From Pseudo-nitzschia pungens (lineage: Eukaryota > Bacillariophyta > Bacillariophyceae > Bacillariales > Bacillariaceae), in NCBI GenBank assembly GCA_037355855.1, contig CM074758.1, positions 7,909,001 through 7,973,000 of the forward strand: a stretch of DNA of 64,000 bases, written 5' to 3'. The notes beneath the pieces are model-generated. The model made no database searches. It saw only the letters and a program-made list of their open reading frames with translations, and was not told where the DNA came from. How positions within the stretch are numbered: position 1 is the stretch's first letter; each line of letters opens with the position of its first letter. The position numbers and the translations under genes are program-made. Shown here in pieces: positions 50,387-60,154 of this stretch.

Positions 50387-53300
50387 TCAACAAAGTGTTG
50401 TATGAATGCTGTTCTTTCGTATGATCCAGAGATGACGAACCGGTCTTTTACCAGAATTTCGTACTACTTCTCCAAAATTTTCTCGCTCCACTTTACTCAA
50501 GCGTGTTCCGTCAATGGTTGTGAGGATATCGCCAACCTCAACCCGCCTTCTTAGCTGTGACTTCTCAGAGATACGATTAATGAAATATCCGCCTTGATCT
50601 GCTTTGTTGAAATAGAGGCCCAGCGGACCAGCCTTTGCAGTTATAGCGGACCGCTTAATCGACATGCATAAACTGTCTTTTCCAGAATCAGTTATATTCT
50701 TGAATTGACGAAGGTCCATCACACTCGCAGGTTTCCCGTTAATGTGTGTTATAATATCGCCGGGGAGAATCGATCCGTTGGTGAAATGGGTTTGTCTTTT
50801 GACAACCGTGACAAAGAATCCTTGCTTAATCTTTTCGACAGAGAGTCGTGGATTCTTGGTGTAAACACTGACAGGGAGGCAATCCAAATTTTCGTTCACA
50901 TGGAAGTCGTCAATATCGCTGGAATCAATCGTTTGCTTCGTTGCGCCCTCGCGAACCCATGTCATCGGTAAAGCCGTCTCTTCCTTGACCAGATTCAATT
51001 CTGCAAAATTTGAACCAGGTTCCTGCTTCACTGAAGGATGACCAATGATCCCCATTTCTTTCTCCCCCGCTTTCAAATCCTTCATCAAGTCTTCACCGTT
51101 TTGCTTTGCACCCCTTGTTATCACCAGTTCTACATTAGGACGTTCAATACCCAAAACTTTCATGGCTTCATCTTGTTGCTTTCGAAGCCGATTCAAAATA
51201 GGTAGGCAAGCAGCACGACACGCCAATACTTTTTGTTGACGATCATGGTCAACCTGGTCTTCCCATAGTATGGAATAAACAGTGGATAGAGAAAGCTCAA
51301 TGAATTCTGTCAGAGAAACTATTTCTTCGCTGCAAGCTTTCACCATGTATTCAATCGCTTCCAGAAGTTCATCTTTATACTGATAAAAAACTCTGTTCAA
51401 GGCCACACGAGAATTATCATGCATTGCTTCTTTCATCCGATCGAATTTCCCCTTTCCATTGGGAACGCTGGTTGTAGCAGCATATGACTGCTGCATTGAT
51501 TGTTGAACTTTCGGCAAAAGAGATCGATTCAGTTTTCGTTGTTTCTCAGTTATCCGAAGTCGCATGTCCTCGAAGCAACGTAGCATGGTATTTTCGCAGT
51601 TTGATGAAGACACTGAAACCATTCTACTTACTCGTGCCTTCTCGATACCGATTGAATAAACATCGTTTAGAAGAGACTTATCAACTTCTCGGCACAGACC
51701 GATCACTCGACGCTCACTTTCAGAAATATTACCAACAAAAGCTGTATCAATTGCAGTCTGCCATGCAGCAGTGAACTCAGCCTCCATTGGTGCCAGCAGC
51801 TCGGCGTTGAAATCGATGTGACCTGCGTTAGGGGAGGAATACCTTCCATTGTGTCTGGCAGTTGCATGATAAGTATTCCAATGCAACCCATTTTGCTCAG
51901 CATTCCGTTCGTTTTTGGTTCGTCGGTTTGTTGATCCCCATGAATGAATCGTGGGCATGGCTGATGACTGTGCCTTCTCCGCTCCAGCCGTAAGAGCTGG
52001 TTTGAGCGTTTGCCTTATCTCTTGCATTGCCTTTGTCTCGAAGTCACGTGCAATCGGTACCACATTGGTTGATAAAGCTTTCATCTTGTTATCGAATAAA
52101 TCTTTGCATTGTACTTTTTCCGTGGTGCTATCGTCGTTCGATTTTGCATCATTTGCAAGAAGCATTACACGGTTTACAATATCGCTGGTTCGGTTGACAA
52201 AACTCTTCGCGAACGTGTCGCGACGCAATGCTGTTGTCGCATAAACATGTTCACGAAGACGTTCTATTTGCGTATCTTTTGCTGAAATGAAACAATTTGG
52301 ACGACCATCACTCGATGATTTGATTCTATGAACAAAAAATGATGAATGAAATGAAAGAGCAACTGAAATGGTGAGAAATGGTTGCTACTAGAATGAAGCT
52401 TTTTTTCCCGTGGGTTGAAAAATTGTTCCACTCACGCTGTTAGCTTCAAGTAGTCATTTGCACTAATGCAGAAAACTGGCAGACTGACATCCTTAGGCGT
52501 CGCTCTCTCCTTTGCCTCATCCGCTAACGTCTCATTGGCATCTTCGTACATCTCCTTGAGACCAGTGATGAAGTCGTCCTCCAGACATTTCGTGCTGTAT
52601 TCGTTGCGTACCTTAGCGCAAATCGCCTTGAGTTTCTTCTGAAGTTTGCTACAACTTTTCGTGAAGAGGGTTTTCTGTTTGTTGTGACTCTTCCTCCATA
52701 ACGAAAGTGCTTGTTCTGCATTTTGGACTGCCTTCTTTTCATCAGTAAGTTGGTCATCTGATTGTTGCTTATCTTCGTCGACGTCTTTCGGTGGCACCTC
52801 TCTGCTTTCAGCATTATCGCCATCTGATACAGATTCCTCTTCACTATCCTCGATTTCGCAATCATCATCGTCTACAGATTGTTCCTCACCGGTTGCATTC
52901 ATCGCATCCTTTAACGCTCTCATACTTTGCTTCAAAAGTTCTTTAGCTTCTCGCAAGGCAACTTTGAGATCTTCTTCTTGTTGCTGAAGATCGGAAAGTT
53001 TTGTTTCAAAACCATTGATCTCCTCGTGCAATTTGGTCATCTTTTCCCACCTTCCCGAGACGCGAACAGCAATATCTTCGTGATCACGCATGATCTCGGT
53101 CGCTTCGCAATCATCGGTTTGTGTGCAAATGAATGTAACATTACCGTATTGTCCATCCATCAAAAGTCTTCTCTTGAATCGTTCTCCCATCAATTCCTTG
53201 GCAGTACCATCGTCAACCGCACGTTTGATTGGAGCAACTACCCAAATCCTTATAGACGAAAAAATTGATAGAATTTGAAACGAATGATCCATTCATAATA

Positions 53301-54596
53301 TTAGTTGACGTCTTCATCAAACTTTCTGGACAAGCGAGTCAATATTTTTATCGAGCGACTAAAAACTTACTGATTGCAATTCTGCAGATATCGTTCCGCT
53401 ACCCGAGCACGAGCTGTGTTTGCATCTCGAACACCTGGCAGATCAACCAAGACGCCCCCCGACGACAGGACATTCCACGGGCCTTGCAATGAGACGCACC
53501 GAATAAGTGGCCATGTCTGGGCTTCGTGGCCATTTCCCTTTCGCTAGACATAGTCGTTAATTTTCATTCGAAAGGATCTTGCCCATCGCTTCAGGTTGTT
53601 TTTAGTTTTTGCTCCCATCTCCTTGTATTCGCAGAGCACAGTTTTCGCGGCTTCAGAGAGATCAATAGAACCCTCTTCAACACAAACGGTATTGTATGGT
53701 TCTTGACTATCAGGTTTAGGGGTCAGTAGGTTCACAACTCTTGTGTTTCTTGACAATGCTTGAATTACACTTTCTATAGATTTCCCCGAAAAGCCAGCCA
53801 TCGTTCCTTTTCCATACACCTGATCAATTTTTGCCCATGCAGCTGCTGTATCCGGCTGGGTGTGTTCTTCTGGACAGCGCGCCAAAATTAGCTCCTGAGG
53901 TGTCGAGCATTGGTTGACCAGCAATTTTAACTCTGTTGCCCAGTCTTCAAGTGTCATAAATTCAATTTTTCCCTTGTACACTGGGACCTTCGGCGGTATG
54001 GCATTTATCGAAGGTGTTGGTTCAGGTCCCATGGAATCTTGGAGCAAATCAGTGTTGTATGTTAGTTCCACAACAGCAGCAGTACATCCCCTAGATCCCG
54101 AAGTCGGCAAGACGGCCGATTCATCCAACAAAGCATTGAGCATAGACGACTTGCCAACACCTGTTGCACCAAGTACTCCAACGACAGTTTTGGGACCAGC
54201 TTTTCCAATCAGAAGTTGTTCTTTGATTTCTCTTTGCCATCCCTCATATCTTGCGTTTGAACAAAACCATGAAGTCCCTCCATCGTCGGGGTGTGCTTTG
54301 TTCTCTGATAGCATTTTTCCTAGTTCCAGCAAGGTTTGACACGATTTCTTCAACGCCAAATCGTATTTTGCGTTAAGATCAACATTGTTGGAATTCGGTT
54401 TGGATGACTGTTCCTCCACCTTTACCCCTCGATCGTTCTGATTGGTCCTGCTTTCCTTTCCATTGCGTTGATCGCCAGGGTGTTGATCATTTTCGTTGGT
54501 CTTCGCTGATACCTCAGTTTGTTTCCCCTCACTTTCGTCGGCGTCTCGAAGGCGTTTGCCGTTTTCATTGACACTTGATTTCGCTGGCGATGCCAT
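50387..54596 (-). CDS. SLIP-GC-like large GTPase with two C-terminal PDZ domains, frame-broken
   Basis: Exon 1 (54596-53371) carries the P-loop GATGVGKSSMLN near residue 145, a TSGSRGCTAAVVEL switch block and G3 VDLPGVRDANTARA. Exon 2 (53248-52436) continues IWVVAPIKRAVDDGTAKEL. Exon 3 (about 52281-50387) is helical and ends in two PDZ domains (residues about 1085-1300 overall). The family resembles nuclear GTPase SLIP-GC, a dynamin-like GTPase. The first intron (53249-53370, GTAAGT donor) is phase-consistent. Two problems exist: an in-frame TAG at 53544-53546 inside the GTPase domain, where flanking codons read naturally through it, and a one-base phase conflict at the exon 2/3 junction despite a strong GTGAGT donor. 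It could be a young pseudogene, or contain sequencing errors or unusual splicing. The ATG at 54596 is chosen; open frame upstream contains a poly-leucine run. Confidence 0.72.
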
Positions 54597-55477
54597 TGTC
54601 GTTGCACACACGATAGTCCCACTTACTAAATGGTCAATCAACAATAAGAAGAACAGCAACAGTAGCAGCAACAAAAAAGAATTAGAGTAATTAAGATTCA
54701 GAAAGCTTTTGGAATCTCGAGTTGTGACAATAAAACGACCTAGTTTGCATCTAGAGTTCATTCCGTGATTAACTGGTAGTAGACATGCCGGAACGTGCTT
54801 CGTCTGTGACTTTTTGCTTAGGCTGCAATAAAACCTCATAAGAAACCACTCTTGATTTTGAAAAAATGAGTCACGGGAAATGCCACTAGCCACTAGTTAG
54901 TCTGTATTGCAAAACGAATGCCGTAAACGCGATCACAATAAAGCACCACCTTCATTGCCGTAATAAAAATTTAGTCATGTCAAGGCACTGCTTTGCGTTT
55001 TCTATGCATTTGACATGAACTTGTGACGATTCTCAGTCGTTTCTCTCGGTTTTCTAAAAAAAACCATTTCAAACACATTTTGCTTTCGTCTAGCTAGAAT
55101 TATTGCCCCTTTTTCATTCGACTGAGCTTCAACTTATTTTAAACGTAAGGTTACAGTATCGTACTGTTTTTAAAAAAAAGCAAGAGTGAAAAAAAATGAT
55201 AATAATAATGTACGTAGTAATACGACGTACGAAGTAAGGTTACTTCGTAATACCTTAGCTATTGCAACGCACTCGGATGATACTGAGATCGCTTGCCTGG
55301 GGGTAAGTTAGGCCTACTGTACCGAACGTGAGTAGAGCTGTCAAGATTGTGGATCTTTAGACCCAGAAGCATCACATGTAGCATCCTCCACAGCACCATG
55401 TTGAATATGCGGTAAGGTTATATAAAGAATATGAACAAAAAAAGAAATTTTACAGAAGAAGAGTGAGCTTGATTACT
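54597..55477. other. Intergenic region
   Basis: Spacer between the GTPase gene and the foldback element. It contains an AAC/AGC simple repeat near 54650-54675 and GTAAGGTTAC words near 55145, 55236 and 55412. No gene was recognised. Confidence 0.4.
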
Positions 55478-55677
55478 GGACCTTCCGGAACAAAGTTAGT
55501 TTTCGATGCGCAGACCGCGTGATTTTCTTATTCCAATTAGTCATTTTGAGGGTATCCCCTTAAATTTATTATCTCCCCAAAGAAACTTGCATTTTTTCGG
55601 ATCGAAAAAAGTGCGGATTTTCATGGTAAAAAAAAACTCGCATTTTTGCTCTAGAAAAAAAACACGTATATACAGCA

Positions 55678-55803
55678 AGAAATGCGAGTTTTCAGCAGAA
55701 AAATGCGAGTTTTCAGCAAAAAAATGCGAGTTTTCATTACAAAATGCAAGTTTTCTGCAGAAAAATGCGAGTTTTCTTTAAAAAATGCGAGTTTTCTTTG
55801 GAA
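55678..55803. repeat. ATGCGAGTTTTC minisatellite
   Basis: Six irregular tandem copies of a unit built on AAAAATGCGAGTTTTC with variable A-rich spacers, inside the foldback element. The same motif in inverted form recurs near 56600-56650. Confidence 0.85.
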
Positions 55804-55966
55804 AATAAGTGTTTTCAACAAAAATTTCAACCAAAAACTCGTCGTTTTGCCTCTATCATTAGGATTACCGTATTAACAAATCGACTCCGTCGTGACTCCG
55901 TCGTTGCGCCTCTCTTAGCAAATTGACTCCGTCGTTGCGCCTCTATTAACAAATCGGCAAGCAGCA

Positions 55967-56490
55967 ACGCGTCGATAATACAGGGGGGGACAGCAATCAG
56001 AAACGCGTCGATAATACAGGGGGGACAGCAAGCAGCAAGCAGCAACGCGTCGATAATACAGGGGGGACAGCAAGCAGCAACAACGCGTCGATAATACAGG
56101 GGGGACAGCAAGCAGCAGCAAGCAGCAACGCGTCGATAATACAGGGGGGGACAGCAATCAGTAACGCGTCGATAATACAGGGGGGGACAGCAACGAACGC
56201 GTCGACAATACAGGGGGGACAGCAAGCAGCAACGCGTCGATAATACAGGCGGGACAGCAAGCAGCAAGCAGCAACGAACGCGTCGACAATACATGGGGGG
56301 CAGCAAGCAGCAACGAACTCGTCGACAATACAGGGGGGACAGCAAGCAGCAACGCGTCGATAATACAGGGGAGACAGCAAGCAGCAACAACGAGTCGACA
56401 ATACAGGGGGGACAGCAAGCAACAGCAACGCGTCGATAATACAGGGGGGACAGCAAGCAGCAGCAACGCGTCGATAATATAGGGGGGGGA
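55967..56490. repeat. About 35-bp minisatellite, 14 copies
   Basis: Fourteen copies of a core ACGCGTCGATAATACAG followed by a G run and GACAGCAAGCAGCA, with copy-to-copy length changes in the GCA part and a C variant (GTCGACAATAC) in five copies. The intervening segments are variants of one another, so this is a minisatellite and not a CRISPR array. Confidence 0.92.
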
Positions 56491-56827
56491 CAGCAAGCGT
56501 AATTTTAATTTTAAGCACCTCTGTTAGCAAATCGACTCCCGCATCGTTGCGCCTCTGTTAGCAAATCGACTCCCTCGTCGAAAAAAAATTTTGCGAAGAA
56601 AACTCGCACTTTTTTGGTCCGTTGAACCAAACTCGCATTTAATGCGAGTTGAAAAAGAACGTTTTTTTTAGTCCCGTGAAAACTTGCACTTTTTGGTCTC
56701 GAAAAAAGTGCGGAAAAAAAGTGCAAGTTTATCCCCCTAAAATTGTGTTCCAAAGGGGGATGAGTATTGACCAGGTCGACTTAAAATCGCGCAGTCTGCG
56801 CGAAATATATTCAGTTCCGGAAGGTCC

Positions 56828-57428
56828 TGTGCCAATGAAGGTCTGCAATTTCCCATAAAAGTGGGATACATGAGTATCAAGAGGTACGGGTCAATAATTT
56901 CCTACCCCAGGCCCAAGAGGGTGTTTCATAGTACTTAATACCACTGACCTCTAAGGTTTATGGTACCACTCCTGACCTCTAAGGTTTGTGATTGCTGGTA
57001 AAGTGATGCAATCAGGGCACTCACGCTGTTTAGAAAGAACTATGATCTACAAAAAAAAAAGTGAGTGACCAAACTGTTCCATGCCCTTGCTGGAAACTTT
57101 AATGGAGTTGATAAACACTGATTTTCTTAATATCTGGTATCTAGTTTGAATACAAAGCTAAGTAATACCACTGCTATTCCTACTAACTGAGTGTGATTGG
57201 GAAGTGAAAGGCAGCATGGATGATGATTATACTGCCATCCAAAAAAACATCCATTGGACACTGTTCTATTACACCCATCAATGTTTCTTTTCACGATTTT
57301 TAATTCAAAGTCAGCTCCGGCGCACTTAGTAGAAGATGTTGTTGCACTTCTTCAAGATAATACATTCTTCAAATTTTGATTCTAATATTACTATGTTGAA
57401 TGTTGAACAAGCCCCTAATCCTATTTTT
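56828..57428. other. Intergenic region
   Basis: 600 bp of AT-rich sequence with a short direct repeat (CTGACCTCTAAGGTTT twice near 56945-56990). No gene was recognised. Confidence 0.4.
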
Positions 57429-58019
57429 CTATGCAGCCGGTCCTGTGAGCAAACGCTGGCGAAGTGGTATACTCGGAATTCCCTCCAAACAAGTCTTTGG
57501 ACTCAACGTAATTTTTATTGGGTCTAGCTTCATGCCGACGGATCGCGGCTCCTCGACAGAGGCTTTCGATTCGTTTGATGATGGAGTTCGGAGGTGGTAA
57601 CCGCTTTCGAGATAAATAACCATGGCCTCTTTCTCGTCCTCAAGTCCGATGCGGTTCGCTTCCTCATGACAAGGTATTGAACGCATGCTGTATCTCGTTC
57701 TAATTTTTTCCACATCATTCTGCTCACACTCCCACTGAATCCTTTGCTCATCGAGGACCGAATCTATTGCAGTAAATTTGTTGGCCATTCGCTTCCTTTC
57801 CCCTTCCGGAAATCGATATTCAAGTCCGCGTAGGCATTGGCTAGATGAGATCGATGGCACGTCACTTGTCGCTGCCGTGACGGTTTCCATGCAGTTCAAA
57901 ATGATGCCTGTCAATTCATCTGGACTGTACCAAGTTTTTCGAATTTCTTCTTCTGTATAATCGTTGAGATGCTTCGTACGGTACATTAACGCACTTGATT
58001 GAAAGTCCACTGACTTCAT
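57429..58019 (-). CDS. Diatom-family conserved protein of unknown function
   Basis: The 196-residue protein belongs to a family I recall from diatom genomes as many paralogues. Its shared pattern is a DYTEEEIRKTWYSPDEL-like block near the N-terminus (here residues 20-36), a C.RGLEYRFPEGERKRMANK block in the middle, a VLDEQ...Q block, then a run ending in EANRIGLEDEKEA. All four are visible in order. The N-terminal half is helical and acidic; no membrane segment or targeting signal is seen. Function is unknown. The ATG at 58019 is the first in the frame. It lies beside repeat-derived elements on both sides, but the frame is intact. Confidence 0.78.
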   Translation of the reverse strand: MKSVDFQSSALMYRTKHLNDYTEEEIRKTWYSPDELTGIILNCMETVTAATSDVPSISSSQCLRGLEYRFPEGERKRMANKFTAIDSVLDEQRIQWECEQNDVEKIRTRYSMRSIPCHEEANRIGLEDEKEAMVIYLESGYHLRTPSSNESKASVEEPRSVGMKLDPIKITLSPKTCLEGIPSIPLRQRLLTGPAA

Positions 58020-60154
58020 TTTTTTTTGTGGTCCGTCTATTGAGTTCTGAAGTTATGATGCTGGTTGTTGGACTTCAGCAAATTCCCTTGCAATTTTTTG
58101 GACAGTGATATTATGTTATGAGAAAAAGAACGTAATAATAGGGTTGCCTTAGCTTGCTTTCGGATAGTCTGTCGGCAACTAGCACTTACTACCCGTACCA
58201 GGTACTAAGAAAAAGTTCAAAAAGTTACTTCGATTGGAATAGAAAACGAGATAAGAAAGGAGGATTCCAATCTTCGCGTGAACAAGTGCTTGTACCAGTG
58301 AACCAGAAAAGCATACACAACGTTACAAACAATTGCAAAAAACAATGATATTGTTCGGCGATGAGAGAGATACCGGTACAGGTCTCATCTTCTCTCCCCG
58401 TCTTTTCAAATATTGAAGAAAAAATGATAATAATAAAAAAAATAATAATGAAGTCTCGTTTTCTAAGTAACTTACCTTATCGAGACTAGAAAGTGAGTAA
58501 ACCTTATCCTTTTTCCAAAAAGCTCTCCAGACACGCCTCTTAAGTAACTTTTTGAACTTTTTCTTAGTACCTGGTACGGGTATATTCTTCTGAAGAAATT
58601 CTCTTTGAAGTTTAATTTTTTTTCGTACTCGTATCCAATTGAAGCCCCGCAATTTCCTTCGTATCCAATTGAAGCCCCGCAATTAATAGTACCGTACCAG
58701 GGTGCCTGGTACAGTAAGTTCTACTCATACCTCTATTTGATCGAGGCATGAACAACAGCCTTGCAGTGATTTCATCGTATGTAATTACTACCGGTACGTA
58801 CAACGCATCAGAAGTATCACATTCAAGTCTTACCGTAACTTTGATTAAGCCTTACTGTAATTTACGAAGTACGAGTACTACGTACTTCGTAATAATAAAA
58901 TCAACCACTGTCGTCAACTTGCGAGGTACCGGTAAGGTCTTAACCTTAATTACGAAGTAAGACTTACGAAGTACGAAGTAATTCGGTAAGCTTAACCGAG
59001 GAACAACGATTCAGCATCCGGGATTGTGTTTGAAGGCGATCGTATGCAAATTGTAAAAACAAAAGTTCATAAGTACCGAAATTTCGTAAAAGAACCCTAT
59101 CGGCCGAAAGACTAACTTTTGGAGACTATGTGTAACCCCTACTAACCTATATATCGTTGAAAAGCTTATTTCAAGGAGAACAAGAATATACTATGCGTTT
59201 CCCAGTTTTATTGAGCCCAAATATAGAACTTTTTTTATTCATTACTGTATATTCATATAAACTTTTTAAATCGCAATTTGGTTCTCCGCGACTCTTATTT
59301 TCAAATAAATCTATTTTGCACCGGTGAATACTTGGTTCTTATTACTACTTACTCCGTACAAGTTATACGAACATGCACGTACTACTAAATAATACGGGTA
59401 TTTGAAGCAATCATTTTCATCAAATCAATCAAACATTTCTACTAATTCCTACTTGCATTACGACATATCCTACGTATGGAAACATGGATGAACTGATTCT
59501 TACGAGGAGTAGTACGACAAGTACTGCCATTTTGTCTGAGCTCAACTGGTTCTCTGTTACAACTGCAATTATTTTGGCGCTAACAAAGAAAGACTGTAAA
59601 AGACAAACATATGTACCAGTGCGTTCCGTGAGTGTAATCGTAGTGTCTGTTGCTGAGAAAAAGTGTCCAGAGGCATGCAACTTTTTCTTTTTGAATTTTA
59701 AGGTTTCTCATGGTATGAAAAAAATATATCTTACTGTATGAACGAATTGCTGAATCATCAAAATAAGTAAGTTACGGTGATGGTACCGGTAACTACACAG
59801 TATCGGCAAAATGCAACCGTAGTTGCGCGCGCTACGCGCTCGTGCAACTCCTACTACATAGTACGTATACATAGGTACATTCCTAAGTACGCCTCATTTT
59901 TTAACGTATGGGACCATTTTTAATGGCTGAGAGTACAGTACCGGTTGCAAACCAGACCCCCTTAACATTGCTGAAACAGTAGTTTTTTTCTCCGTATATG
60001 GTGCGCAACCGTCAGTTGCATTATTAAAGACAGGATTCATGTCTATCGAAATTTTATTAAGACGGGAACGAAATTTCTCTCGTTTGCGTCTCCGATTGCT
60101 TCACAAAATACCCTGTAATCCACCTTTTGCTCACTATTTCACAGAAAAAACACC
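58020..60154. other. Intergenic region containing a MITE
   Basis: 2.1-kb spacer. Besides the MITE at 58192-58580, it has a tandem duplication of CGTATCCAATTGAAGCCCCG near 58628-58683 and dense GTAAGGTCTTAACCTTA / TACGAAGTA words (58855-58990). No gene was recognised. Confidence 0.4.
58192..58580. mobile_element. TA-flanked MITE with 39-bp inverted repeats
   Basis: A perfect inverted repeat of about 39 bp occurs at 58192-58230 and 58542-58580. The ends are CCCGTACCAGG and CCTGGTACGGG, each flanked by TA (58190-58191 and 58581-58582). The 389-bp interior codes for nothing recognisable. The TA flanks suggest a Tc1/mariner-type non-autonomous element, unrelated in end sequence to the MITE at 29778. 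Confidence 0.82.

Larger units (their letters stand above)
55478..56827. mobile_element. Foldback-type element with internal minisatellites
   Basis: The ends are inverted copies: GGACCTTCCGGAAC at 55478-55491 and its complement at 56814-56827. Imperfect inverted similarity extends inward: GCGCAGACCGCGTGATTTT on the left matches AAAATCGCGCAGTCTGCGC on the right. Further in are inverted blocks with AACTTGCA and AAAAAAGTGCGG. Two tandem-repeat arrays fill the centre. No clear target duplication and no transposase frame. The long minus-strand open frames over the arrays are repeat artefacts. Confidence 0.75.

Noticed and set aside
55967..56490. CRISPR-like array
   Set aside because: The spacers are variants of one another and not unique, there are no cas genes, and the host is a eukaryote.
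55827..56530. Long cysteine-rich minus-strand frames (CCLLSPLYYRRV repeats)
   Set aside because: They are translations of the 35-bp minisatellite, open in several frames, with no start context or non-repeat domain.
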